Shown: positions 1-6,914, counted from the first letter of the stretch. The stretch is 11,645 nt of DNA from an uncultured Clostridium sp. (GCA_958442925.1 CAUCIO010000061.1:1-11645); one strand, 5' to 3'. Made by a program: numbers and translations. The notes: generated by a model not told the origin, from the letters alone.

Positions 1-54
1 ATTTTTGTTTTTATTTTTTGTTCTTTTTAAATTGTTTCTTTTTTCTTAAAATCA

Positions 55-103
55 TAAAAAATGGAAGCTCCCCGGACTTTAACAAATTCTCCGGAAAGCT
101 TCC
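55..103 (-). terminator. Intrinsic terminator of copA
   Basis: Inverted repeat 63-76 / 90-103 with a 13-nt loop lies just after the copA stop. Read as minus-strand RNA all 14 positions pair, two of them as G-U wobbles. The stem is followed by a U-rich run (complement of 55-61). The first 54 bases of the window are T-rich on the plus strand and hold nothing else recognisable. Confidence 0.85.
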
Positions 104-112
104 TTCTTTCTT

Positions 113-322
113 TTACAGAATCTCTGTCACCTGGTAATCCTGATCCTCTACCGCTTTCTTCAGCACATCGTCTGCTACTTCTGACGCCATCTTCACTACA
201 GCCGTTCCCTTCTCATGGCTGACTTCCGCCGCCTCTACTCCAGGAATGGCTTCCAGTGTTTTTTTCACTCTGGCCTCACAATGTCCGCACATCATTCCCT
301 CAATTTTCATTGTTTTTTCCAT
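113..322 (-). other. Possible internal translation unit: 69-aa CopZ-like copper chaperone inside copA
   Basis: Within copA, in the same frame, an AAGGAG (complement of 332-337) stands 9 nt before an ATG at 322-320. Translation from there gives 69 aa that is exactly a stand-alone HMA domain (GMMCGHC near its N-terminus) and shares the copA stop. CopZ chaperones have this size and fold. The preceding charged linker reads like a translated former intergenic spacer, so the arrangement may be a fused copA-copZ pair that kept the copZ ribosome binding site. The site and frame are seen in the sequence; actual use is inferred. The A-rich codons could also yield AAGGAG by chance. Confidence 0.4.
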
Positions 323-2644
323 TTCTTTTTTCTCCTTTTCTGCCTCACGGCGTTTTGTCTTCATTTTTTTATCCTTAGCCCCGTCTCTGATAGAAAGAAA
401 ATTAAGACGAAGCGCGTTTGATACTACACAGAAGCTGGAAAGGCTCATGGCCGCTGCGCCAAACATGGGATTCAGCTTCCACCCGAACAGAGGAATAAAG
501 AGACCTGCCGCCAGAGGAATTCCCACTGCATTGTAGAAAAAGGCCCAGAACAGGTTTTCATGAATATTCCTCAGCGTTCCACGGCTCAGACGGATTGCCG
601 CCGGAACATCGCTTAACCGGCTCTTCATCAGAACCACATCCGCCGCGTCAATAGCTACGTCAGTTCCTGCTCCTATGGCAATTCCCATATCAGCTCTCGT
701 CAGAGCCGGCGCATCGTTAATACCGTCTCCTACCATAGCTGTCTTACCCTTTTCCTTTAACTTGCGGATTACCGCCTCCTTGCCCTCCGGCAGCACCCCT
801 GCAATGACCTCGTCCACCCCGGCCTGCCTGCCGATGGCACGGGCTGTTTTTTCATTATCCCCTGTCAGCATCACCACATGGATGCCCATATTCTGCAGCT
901 CGCGCACGGCCTTAGGGCTGTCCTCCTTAATCACATCAGCCACCGCAATCATTCCGGCCAGGGTTTCATTTTCCGCAAACAAAAGCGGTGTTTTACCCTG
1001 TTCTGCCAGAGACTCTGCCTGCCGCTTCACAGCTTCGGAGACAGAAATCCTGCCGCTCATAAAGGAAAAGCTTCCTCCCAGAAGTCTTCTGCCTTTTAGA
1101 GAGGCGGCCACGCCGCTTCCCACCAGAGCCTCAAACTCATCTGCCTCTTCTGGTTTCAATCCCAGTTCCTCTGCTTTCCTCATAACCGCCCTGGCCAGAG
1201 GATGCTCGCTTTTCTTTTCGAGGGAAGCCGCCAGACTTAAAAGCTCCTCTTCTGTCACTCCGGAAGAAGGCAGCAGATCTGTCACATGAGGTTCTCCCAT
1301 GGTTATAGTTCCCGTCTTATCCAGGGCAATGATCTCTGTCTTTCCCGCCTCTTCCAGGGCAGCGGCTGTCTTAAACAGAATTCCATTTTTAGCACCTACG
1401 CCGTTTCCTACCATAATTGCCACTGGAGTGGCAAGTCCCAGAGCGCAGGGACAGCTGATCACGAGAACAGAAATCCCCCGGGCCAGAGCAAATCCAAAGC
1501 TCTGTCCTGCTATCATCCACCCTGCGGCTGTTACAAGGGCAATTCCAATTACTGCCGGTACGAAAATGCCTGATACCCGATCTGCCGCCTTGGCAATAGG
1601 CGCCTTGGTAGCGGCTGCATCGCTGACCATCTGAATAATCTGGGAGAAGGTAGTGTCCTCTCCCACCCTTGACGCCTGACAGCGGATAAATCCCGACTGA
1701 TTCAAGGTAGCTGCGAACACCTTATCCCCCGCCGTCTTATCTACAGGAATACTTTCTCCCGTCAGCGCCGACTCGTCTACTGCACTGTTTCCCTCTAAAA
1801 TCACGCCGTCTACCGGGATATTTCCGCCTGGGCGAACCAGAAAAACATCTCCCTTTGCCACCTGGTCGATGGAAATCTCCATCTCCTCCCCATTCCGCCA
1901 GACTACTGCTGTTTTCGGCGCCAGTTTCATAAGATTTTTCAGCGCATCTGTGGTCTTTCCCTTAGAGCGGGCCTCCAGCATTTTTCCAACTGTGATAAGC
2001 GTCAGAATCATGGCAGCTGACTCAAAATAAAACTCGTGCATATATTCCATGACTCCAGCCATATCTCCCCGCATCTGGGCATCTGTCATGGCAAACAGAG
2101 CATATACGCTGTAGAGGAAGGAAGCTCCGGAACCCAGGGCCACCAGAGTATCCATATTCGGTGCCTTATTCCACAGACTTTTAAAACCGCTTATAAAAAA
2201 TTTCTGGTTAATCACCATAACGATGCCAGTGAGCAGAAGCTGCACAAGGCCTACCGCCACATGATTTTCAGCCAGAATCTCCGGAAGGGGCCAGCCCCAC
2301 ATCATATGGCCCATGGAAACGTACATGAGCACAATCAGAAAGCCCAGGGACGCGGCCAGACGCCTTTTAAGGACAGGCGTTTCCCGATCCGCCAGCAGTT
2401 CCTCTCCTGCCTTATCCTCTGGGCCTCTTCCCTTCTGCCCGGATTCCCCCTTGACAGAAGCGCCGTATCCCGCCGCTTCCACTGCCGCAATAATATCTTC
2501 AGGCTTCGCCGGGCCTTCTACACCCATGGAATTTGTCAGAAGGCTGACCGAGCAGGAGGAAACTCCCTCTACCTTTGACACAGCCTTCTCCACCCTGGCG
2601 CTGCAGGCCGCGCAGCTCATACCAGTCACAACATACTGTTTCAT
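113..2644 (-). CDS. copA: Cu(I)-translocating P1B-type ATPase CopA with N- and C-terminal HMA domains
   Basis: 843-aa membrane pump that exports Cu(I) from the cytoplasm using ATP. Visible elements in order: N-terminal HMA domain (about 1-66) with GMSCAAC, C11 and C14; membrane segments from about residue 97; phosphatase-loop TGES (295-298); the Cu(I)-type CPC triad (398-400) in the ion-path helix; phosphorylated D442 in DKTGT; SEHPLA (H481-P482) of the nucleotide-binding domain; TGDN (594-597); GDGINDAP (639-646); and the P1B-1 signatures N705 in the YN pair and MSLSS (733-737) in the last two helices. A lysine/glutamate-rich linker (about 753-774) joins a second HMA domain (775-843) with GMMCGHC, C786 and C789. 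One N-terminal HMA is usual; the C-terminal one is an unusual addition resembling the chaperone CopZ. The ATG at 2644 follows an AGGAGGG site. It is a single-gene unit with its own promoter, and probably copper-induced through a CsoR-like operator. Confidence 0.97.
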   Translation of the reverse strand: MKQYVVTGMSCAACSARVEKAVSKVEGVSSCSVSLLTNSMGVEGPAKPEDIIAAVEAAGYGASVKGESGQKGRGPEDKAGEELLADRETPVLKRRLAASLGFLIVLMYVSMGHMMWGWPLPEILAENHVAVGLVQLLLTGIVMVINQKFFISGFKSLWNKAPNMDTLVALGSGASFLYSVYALFAMTDAQMRGDMAGVMEYMHEFYFESAAMILTLITVGKMLEARSKGKTTDALKNLMKLAPKTAVVWRNGEEMEISIDQVAKGDVFLVRPGGNIPVDGVILEGNSAVDESALTGESIPVDKTAGDKVFAATLNQSGFIRCQASRVGEDTTFSQIIQMVSDAAATKAPIAKAADRVSGIFVPAVIGIALVTAAGWMIAGQSFGFALARGISVLVISCPCALGLATPVAIMVGNGVGAKNGILFKTAAALEEAGKTEIIALDKTGTITMGEPHVTDLLPSSGVTEEELLSLAASLEKKSEHPLARAVMRKAEELGLKPEEADEFEALVGSGVAASLKGRRLLGGSFSFMSGRISVSEAVKRQAESLAEQGKTPLLFAENETLAGMIAVADVIKEDSPKAVRELQNMGIHVVMLTGDNEKTARAIGRQAGVDEVIAGVLPEGKEAVIRKLKEKGKTAMVGDGINDAPALTRADMGIAIGAGTDVAIDAADVVLMKSRLSDVPAAIRLSRGTLRNIHENLFWAFFYNAVGIPLAAGLFIPLFGWKLNPMFGAAAMSLSSFCVVSNALRLNFLSIRDGAKDKKMKTKRREAEKEKKEMEKTMKIEGMMCGHCEARVKKTLEAIPGVEAAEVSHEKGTAVVKMASEVADDVLKKAVEDQDYQVTEIL

Positions 2645-2669
2645 CTATGTCCCTCCTTTTTCTGAAATT

Positions 2670-2698
2670 ATTATATACCCCTAATGGGTATAAGTCAA
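2670..2698 (-). promoter_or_regulatory. copA promoter with CsoR-like operator in the spacer
   Basis: On the minus strand TTGACT (2693-2698) is followed after exactly 17 bp by a perfect TATAAT (2670-2675). The 19-bp palindrome TATACCCCTAATGGGTATA (2674-2692, read on the plus strand; 7-bp arms, 5-bp centre) fills the spacer and touches both boxes. TACCC-N5-GGGTA is the pattern of CsoR-family copper-sensing repressor sites in Firmicutes. A repressor bound there would block RNA polymerase until Cu(I) releases it. No csoR gene is in the window. Confidence 0.8.
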
Positions 2699-2741
2699 GG
2701 AGTAAATGAAAAACCTATGTGCGGCCATTTCAAATCGTATG

Positions 2742-3551
2742 CTAAAAACCCGAACCTTCTGAAAAATAGCCATCCAGGCAGAAACCATGGTCCACAGGCC
2801 CGCTTCCGCTGCCCAGATCCATTCCAGCAGCCAGAGCGCCAGACAGGTATTCCTTAGCTCTTTTTACCGACTCTCTGAGGGAAAATCCCTTAGCCAGATT
2901 GGAAGCCAGGGCGCTTGACAGGGTACAGCCTGTTCCGTGGGTATTTAAAGTGTCAATTCGTTTGCCTTTAAACCATTCTGCCCTTCCGGCTGCATAGAGA
3001 AGATCATCGGCATCCTGAATGCTGTGTCCTCCTTTTAAAAGCACGGCACAGCCATACTGCCTGCTGATATACTCCGCCGCCAGCTCCATCTCCTTCCTGC
3101 CGGAAATGGTTTTTCCTGACAGAAGTTCTGCCTCCGGAATATTGGGAGTGACCAGCTGGGCCAGAGGAAACAGTTCCCGCGTAAGCGCCTCCACTGCATC
3201 TGGCTGAATCAGCCTGGAACCGCTGGTAGAAACCATAACCGGATCCACCACGATATGCTCCGCTCTGTAAAACCGCAGTCGCTCCCCCATTACCTGAATC
3301 AGTTCTTTTGAAACAGCCATTCCTATTTTTACTGCATCTGGGCGAATATCTTCAAATACTGCGTCAATCTGCTGTCTCAAAAACTCGCCGTCTACTGCCA
3401 GGATACCGGATACCCCTATCGTATTTTGAGCCGTTAAGGCTGTGACAGCGCTCATTCCAAACACGCCGTTCATAATCATGGTTTTTAAGTCTGCCTGGAT
3501 TCCTGCTCCGCCGCTGGAATCACTTCCTGCAATCGTCAAAACTGTTTTCAC
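2742..3551 (-). CDS. thiD: Hydroxymethylpyrimidine / phosphomethylpyrimidine kinase ThiD
   Basis: 269-aa ribokinase-fold cytoplasmic enzyme that phosphorylates HMP to HMP-P and then HMP-PP, the pyrimidine substrate of ThiE. Motifs: the N-terminal GSDSSGGAGIQADLKT (9-24) for pyrimidine binding, VDPVMVSTSG (102-111), the KGGH segment (173-176), and the anion-hole/active-site NTHGTGCTLSSA (203-214) with C209. Length is normal for the family. The start is GTG, with its G at 3551. It overlaps the stop of the preceding gene by 4 bp (GTGA) and has GGAGG about 5 nt upstream, so it is probably translationally coupled. It is the last gene of the thiamine operon. No convincing intrinsic terminator follows in the 97 bp before copA, so some read-through into copA is possible. 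Confidence 0.96.
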   Translation of the reverse strand: MKTVLTIAGSDSSGGAGIQADLKTMIMNGVFGMSAVTALTAQNTIGVSGILAVDGEFLRQQIDAVFEDIRPDAVKIGMAVSKELIQVMGERLRFYRAEHIVVDPVMVSTSGSRLIQPDAVEALTRELFPLAQLVTPNIPEAELLSGKTISGRKEMELAAEYISRQYGCAVLLKGGHSIQDADDLLYAAGRAEWFKGKRIDTLNTHGTGCTLSSALASNLAKGFSLRESVKRAKEYLSGALAAGMDLGSGSGPVDHGFCLDGYFSEGSGF

Positions 3552-3859
3552 TGAGCCTCCCCCTCTCTGTATTTCCCGATTTTCTGATCAATCGTCAAAA
3601 TTTCTCCTTCTGGCTTATAAATGACTTTAATATAAGAAATAACCTTCGGCGCTCCGGCGCGGACTGCTGTTTTCTGGCATTCTGCGGCAAGCTCCATCAG
3701 CTGGTCGAAGTTCTCTCCCACTATCACAGTCTCCAGAGGCCCTACCTCATAGCGGAGTCCTGTATTTTTGATGCAGCCAATCACCTCGTCTACGATTCTG
3801 CATACCTCCTCATCGCTCCCCACCTGAGGCAGCACCTGAATTGCAATACTTGCGCTCAT
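3548..3859 (-). CDS. Thiamine-binding family protein (DUF77 / MTH1187 / YqgV type)
   Basis: 103-aa small soluble protein matching the family first called DUF77, now named thiamine-binding protein. Members have a ferredoxin-like fold, form oligomers and bind thiamine or its HMP moiety; the Bacillus relative YkoF has two such domains. Recognisable features are the N-terminal MSASIAIQVLPQV strand, the GLRYEVGPLETVIVGE segment around the middle (about 33-49), and the C-terminal IKVIYKP strand. It starts at ATG 3859, separated by 2 bp from the stop of the HAD gene, with GGAGG about 11 nt upstream. Its place inside a TPP-riboswitch operon supports a role in thiamine or HMP handling, perhaps as a carrier or buffer, but the exact role is unknown. 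Confidence 0.85.
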   Translation of the reverse strand: MSASIAIQVLPQVGSDEEVCRIVDEVIGCIKNTGLRYEVGPLETVIVGENFDQLMELAAECQKTAVRAGAPKVISYIKVIYKPEGEILTIDQKIGKYREGEAQ

Positions 3860-3861
3860 AA

Positions 3862-4509
3862 TTAAAATTCCTCCCAGTTTTCTATGATTTCATCTGACAC
3901 ATCTTCCAGCCGCTTTTTCTCTTCCGCTGTTTTGCAGCTGTTCTCATCGTATACCCCTACCACGTAAAAGCCTGCCTTTTTCGCAGTTTCCGCCGCATAC
4001 AGCGCGTCCTCATAAACAGCAGTATCCTTTGGCTTCGCCCCCATTCTCTGCGCCGCTTCCAGATAAATGTCAGGGCGCGTCTTTCCTGCTCCCACATCCT
4101 CGCAGGAAAGAAAGGCTTCAAAATAATCGGCTGCTCCCAGACGCTTCAGACAGGCTTCCACCAGCTCTTTCGATGTGGCGGAGGCCACGCACATCCTGAC
4201 GCCTTTTTCCTTCAGCCTTCTCAGGTACGCCTTCACTCCTGGCTTCAGTGAAATATCCTCTCTGTAATGGCGATCCATCAAGGCATTCATCTCCTCTGCT
4301 ACAGAGGACACTGTGCCCAAAATTCCAAAGATGCGGATAAACAAAGCCGCTGACTCTGGAATTGTCATGGTCTTAATCTGACTTAAAAGGCTGTCCGGAA
4401 GCTCTTCCACTCCCTGGCTCCTCAAAAATTCCTCTGCCAGCCCCTTCCACCATTCCATGGAATCCACGAGAGTACCGTCTAAATCAAAAATCCCATAGCT
4501 TTTATTCAC
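3862..4509 (-). CDS. HAD superfamily hydrolase, candidate thiamine-phosphate phosphatase
   Basis: 215-aa subfamily IA (beta-phosphoglucomutase-like) HAD phosphatase. Motif I DLDGT gives nucleophile D9 and acid/base D11; motif II is S110 in VASAT; motif III is K143 in GKTRPD; motif IV is E167-D168. A helical cap lies between motifs I and II. The longest reading frame begins at TTG 4530, but the GTG at 4509 is preferred: AAAGGAG lies about 10 nt upstream and would otherwise be inside the coding sequence, and the shorter protein starts directly before motif I. The start overlaps the thiE stop by 8 bp, so translation is coupled. Generic HAD enzymes vary in substrate. Inference from position after thiE: it may dephosphorylate thiamine phosphate to thiamine for a pyrophosphokinase route. 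Confidence 0.88.
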   Translation of the reverse strand: MNKSYGIFDLDGTLVDSMEWWKGLAEEFLRSQGVEELPDSLLSQIKTMTIPESAALFIRIFGILGTVSSVAEEMNALMDRHYREDISLKPGVKAYLRRLKEKGVRMCVASATSKELVEACLKRLGAADYFEAFLSCEDVGAGKTRPDIYLEAAQRMGAKPKDTAVYEDALYAAETAKKAGFYVVGVYDENSCKTAEEKKRLEDVSDEIIENWEEF

Positions 4510-5161
4510 AGTCTGTGATCTCCTTTGCAAGAGCTGCTAATTCTGCAGCCGCTTTTCCCGGCTGCTCCGCCCCAAAAAGGGCAGATATCACCGCAATTCC
4601 GTCTACGCCGCTTCCTGAAAGTTCCCGCACATTACCCCTGTTAATTCCCCCTATGGCGACCACCGGTATGGACACTGAAGCCGAAATTTCCCGCAGCTTC
4701 TCAACCGAAAGATTTCTGGCGTCTTTCTTTGTGGAGGTTCCAAATACTGCTCCCACTCCGATGTAATCGGCTCCGGCCTGTTCTGCCTTCCTGGCTTCCT
4801 CCACTGTTCCGGCGGAAATCCCCAGAATCCGCTCCGGACCTATCATTTCCCTGATATTGCGCCCCTTTATATCCGACTGTCCTACATGGACTCCGTCTGC
4901 CCCAGACCGGACAGCTATTTCCACACTGTCATTGACTACAAACGGAACGTGAAACTGAGCACATAAATCTTTCAGCTCCCTTGCTTCCTCCTGAAAAGCT
5001 TCCTGAGCCAGATTCTTTTCCCGAATCTGAAGAAAGGTCACTCCATGCTCTAAAATCTCCCGGCACACGTCTGAAAGACTCTCCCCCGGCTTCAGCCAGG
5101 TTCGGTCTGTGATCCCGTAAAGAAGCATCGCCTGTCTGATCTCTTCCCTAGAAAATTTCAT
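4502..5161 (-). CDS. thiE: Thiamine-phosphate synthase ThiE
   Basis: 219-aa TIM-barrel enzyme that couples HMP-PP with thiazole phosphate to give thiamine phosphate and pyrophosphate. Family motifs visible: QIREK (45-49), ND (77-78) near the Mg-diphosphate site, GVHVGQSD (90-97), the GVGAVFGTSTK phosphate-binding segment (135-145), and VAIGGIN (168-174) followed by the GVDGIAVISALF strand. Length is normal. The ATG at 5161 has a GGAGAGG site upstream and lies 14 bp inside the end of thiM, so the two are probably translationally coupled. Its substrates are made by thiM (upstream) and thiD (end of operon). The pattern is salvage of both halves of thiamine. Confidence 0.97.
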   Translation of the reverse strand: MKFSREEIRQAMLLYGITDRTWLKPGESLSDVCREILEHGVTFLQIREKNLAQEAFQEEARELKDLCAQFHVPFVVNDSVEIAVRSGADGVHVGQSDIKGRNIREMIGPERILGISAGTVEEARKAEQAGADYIGVGAVFGTSTKKDARNLSVEKLREISASVSIPVVAIGGINRGNVRELSGSGVDGIAVISALFGAEQPGKAAAELAALAKEITDCE

Positions 5162-5984
5162 ACTTTATCCTCTCCTTAAACTGTTCTTCTGTCAGATTAA
5201 ATACTGCGTCAATCAAATCGCTGCGAAAGGAGGCATTTCCCGTCCCCCGCTCTAACCGCTTTTCATCTGCCAGCTCCCCGCAGATTCCCATAACAGAGGC
5301 AGCTGCAAAAGCCGCAGTAAAACAGTCCTCCTGGTGCGCCCCGCACAAGGCCCCCACCAGGGCAGTCAGCATACATCCGCTTCCTGTTATCCGGGCCATC
5401 ATGGGCGTTCCATTTCTTAAAATCACTGTCTGACTGCCGTCAGAGAGCAGATCCACTCTGCCTGAGACAGCAATGACACTGCGCGTTTTCCCTGCCAGCT
5501 TTTCCACCACCTTGGCAGCGTCGGGCAGGTTTTCCTCTGTAATCTCGTCAAAAGCACCTGCATCCACTCCCTTTACAGAGGACTGCTCTCCTGCCAGGAA
5601 ACGTATCTCCGATGCATTTCCCCTGATAACGGAAAAATGGACGGCTCTCATAAGCCTTGCCGACTCAGCCCGGCGCAGGCTGGTTCCTCCAGCTGCTACC
5701 GGATCGAATATCACTGGAATTCCATGGCGGTTAGCCTCTTTTCCAGCCGCCTCCATGGCGTCTGTATCGCCGATGGCCCCCAGGTTGCAGACCAGCCCCT
5801 GGGCCATCGTTACTGCCTCAGCTGCCTCCCTGATATCATGGGCCATTGAGGGAGAACCTCCAGCCGCCAGGATGATATTGGCACAGTCATTCACTGTGAC
5901 AAAATTGGTAATACACTGCACTAAGGGGCGTTTCTCCTGTACCTGTCTGAACACTTCCCATGCCTGGTTCCTTAAATCCTCCAT
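5148..5984 (-). CDS. thiM: Hydroxyethylthiazole kinase ThiM
   Basis: 278-aa ribokinase-fold kinase that phosphorylates 4-methyl-5-(2-hydroxyethyl)thiazole, the salvaged thiazole half of thiamine. Motifs: PLVQCITNFVTVNDCAN (20-36), AGGSPSMAHD (41-50) at the substrate site, DPVAAG (94-99), RGNASEI (121-127), and GSGCMLTAL (201-209) with the active-site C204. The reading frame is open to ATG 6023, but ATG 5984 is preferred: AAAGGAG sits about 6 nt upstream and the resulting N-terminus agrees with the usual family start. The 6023 start has a weaker GGGAG site and cannot be fully excluded. It lies 58 bp after thiW and overlaps thiE by 14 bp. Confidence 0.96.
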   Translation of the reverse strand: MEDLRNQAWEVFRQVQEKRPLVQCITNFVTVNDCANIILAAGGSPSMAHDIREAAEAVTMAQGLVCNLGAIGDTDAMEAAGKEANRHGIPVIFDPVAAGGTSLRRAESARLMRAVHFSVIRGNASEIRFLAGEQSSVKGVDAGAFDEITEENLPDAAKVVEKLAGKTRSVIAVSGRVDLLSDGSQTVILRNGTPMMARITGSGCMLTALVGALCGAHQEDCFTAAFAAASVMGICGELADEKRLERGTGNASFRSDLIDAVFNLTEEQFKERIKYEIF

Positions 5985-6042
5985 AACATCTCCTTTCCTG
6001 CTAAGATGCCCATCAAAGGACATACTGCTCCCTGCTCTGCCT

Positions 6043-6573
6043 TTACTCCAGTTCCTGCTCCATCCGTTCCAGCAGTCTGCCTTTTTTCAGCATCAAAAGT
6101 ACCGCCAGCCCCATAGCGGCTCCTGTCACCGCTGAGGGTGTATAAAATGGAATGTAGTAAAAAGGCGACTGGGCGTCTAAGCCGTAAAACAGCTTCATAA
6201 GGGGATAGGAAGCCATTGCTCCTAAAAAGCCCGTTCCAATCACCTCTCCCACAAAGACCAGATAAATATTTTTTGTTTTTCTGTACAGGAACCCGCCCAG
6301 TACAGGGCCAAACACAGCCCCTGTCACTGCCTGGATCGTCCGGCCTGACATCATCCTCATAATACCGCATAAAAATGCGCTGGCACACCCATACCACGGT
6401 CCCAGAAAGACCGCAGCCAGCACATCTACAAAATGCTGGAATGGAGCCATTGAGGGAAAATACACAAAAGTGTTCAGCACAAAGGCCAGACAGGCCAGCA
6501 TGCCTGTCATCACCAGTTTAAGCGTCCTGCTTTTTGCCCCGATTTCCGTTTTTACTGTCTGATGTTGATTCAT
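6043..6573 (-). CDS. thiW: ThiW, substrate-binding S component of a thiazole ECF transporter
   Basis: 176-aa hydrophobic protein with about five membrane helices (first about 19-38) and the family's conserved stretches: FPSMAPFQHFVDVLAAVFLGPWYG (39-62), MMSGRTIQAVTGAVFGPVLGG (74-94) and FYTPSAVTGA near the end. ThiW is the predicted uptake component for hydroxyethylthiazole, from its steady pairing with thiM and TPP riboswitches; energising EcfA/EcfT subunits would be encoded elsewhere. The frame runs open to 6669, but ATG 6573 with AAAAGGAG 6 nt upstream is clearly the start: the longer version would translate the terminator hairpin and begin with an untypical basic stretch. First gene of the operon; its transcription depends on the leader riboswitch. 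Confidence 0.94.
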   Translation of the reverse strand: MNQHQTVKTEIGAKSRTLKLVMTGMLACLAFVLNTFVYFPSMAPFQHFVDVLAAVFLGPWYGCASAFLCGIMRMMSGRTIQAVTGAVFGPVLGGFLYRKTKNIYLVFVGEVIGTGFLGAMASYPLMKLFYGLDAQSPFYYIPFYTPSAVTGAAMGLAVLLMLKKGRLLERMEQELE

Positions 6574-6625
6574 AACGTTCTCCTTTTCCCGGAAAACTCT
6601 GTGGAGTGCAGATTCATTAAAACAC

Positions 6626-6657
6626 AAAAACGGAGACGCCTGAAAACGACGTCTCCG
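6626..6657 (-). terminator. Riboswitch-controlled transcription terminator upstream of thiW
   Basis: Perfect 8-bp GC-rich stem CGGAGACG (6631-6638) / CGTCTCCG (6650-6657), 11-nt loop, followed on the minus strand by five U (complement of 6626-6630). It lies between the TPP aptamer and the thiW ribosome binding site, the standard place for a ligand-dependent terminator: TPP bound means termination. A U6 run also precedes the stem. Confidence 0.88.
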
Positions 6658-6678
6658 AAAAAAGTTCATCCCTTTTGA

Positions 6679-6764
6679 CTTCCTACGGCGGCATTATCCG
6701 CATCAGGTTAAAGGGTCGAAGTTTGATTACTTCCTCTCAGCCTGCTCCACAAGCTCCCCTGTGT
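6679..6764 (-). promoter_or_regulatory. TPP riboswitch (THI element)
   Basis: Read on the minus strand the leader contains the THI-box landmarks in order: ACAGGGGAGC (complement of 6753-6762), GGCTGAGAGG (6733-6742), a small GAAGT/ACTTC hairpin, ACCCTTTAACCTGATGCGG (6698-6716), GATAATGCC (6691-6699) and GCCGTAGGAAG (6679-6689). These include the CUGAGA that recognises the pyrimidine ring and the pyrophosphate-binding arm. It should switch off the thiW-thiM-thiE-HAD-DUF77-thiD operon when TPP is plentiful. Confidence 0.97.
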
Positions 6765-6780
6765 TTTTAATTGCACTATT

Positions 6781-6808
6781 ATTATAATGCATGGAAGTAA
6801 AAATGCAA
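6781..6808 (-). promoter_or_regulatory. Probable promoter of the thiamine operon
   Basis: A perfect TATAAT (complement of 6781-6786) precedes the riboswitch by about 17 nt, so transcription would start at the 5' edge of the aptamer. The best -35 candidate is a weak TTGCAT (6803-6808) at 16 bp spacing. Confidence 0.6.
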
Positions 6809-6839
6809 GTAAAACTTTTCTTTAGGTTAATACCTCGCA

Positions 6840-6879
6840 GATTCAGCATAATCCTGTGTGATTACCCCAATGCCGAATC
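6840..6879 (-). repeat. Long imperfect hairpin between the RraA-like gene and the thiamine operon
   Basis: GATTCAGCAT (6840-6849) pairs with ATGCCGAATC (6870-6879); as minus-strand RNA all 10 positions pair, one as G-U. An inner AATC/GATT (6850-6853 / 6860-6863) extends it around a bulge. It begins 36 nt after the RraA-like stop, where a terminator is expected, but no U-run follows. A smaller AGGT-TAAT-ACCT hairpin comes next. It may be an atypical terminator or an mRNA 3'-end stabiliser. Confidence 0.4.
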
Positions 6880-6914
6880 AAGAAAGATGGAGAAAACCAA
6901 ATCTCTTATTCTTT

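Noticed and set aside
215..2684. Several plus-strand open frames of 60-204 codons opposite copA
   Set aside because: They lie antisense to a gene with complete P-type ATPase motifs, lack ribosome binding sites and show no family features; they reflect the GC-rich codon pattern of copA.
5972..6397. Minus-strand 141-codon frame overlapping thiW
   Set aside because: It is a frame-shifted reading of thiW and the thiW-thiM spacer; thiW has clear membrane-family motifs and an SD.
6574..6669. N-terminal extension of thiW
   Set aside because: It would translate the terminator hairpin and has no ribosome binding site, whereas ATG 6573 has a strong one.
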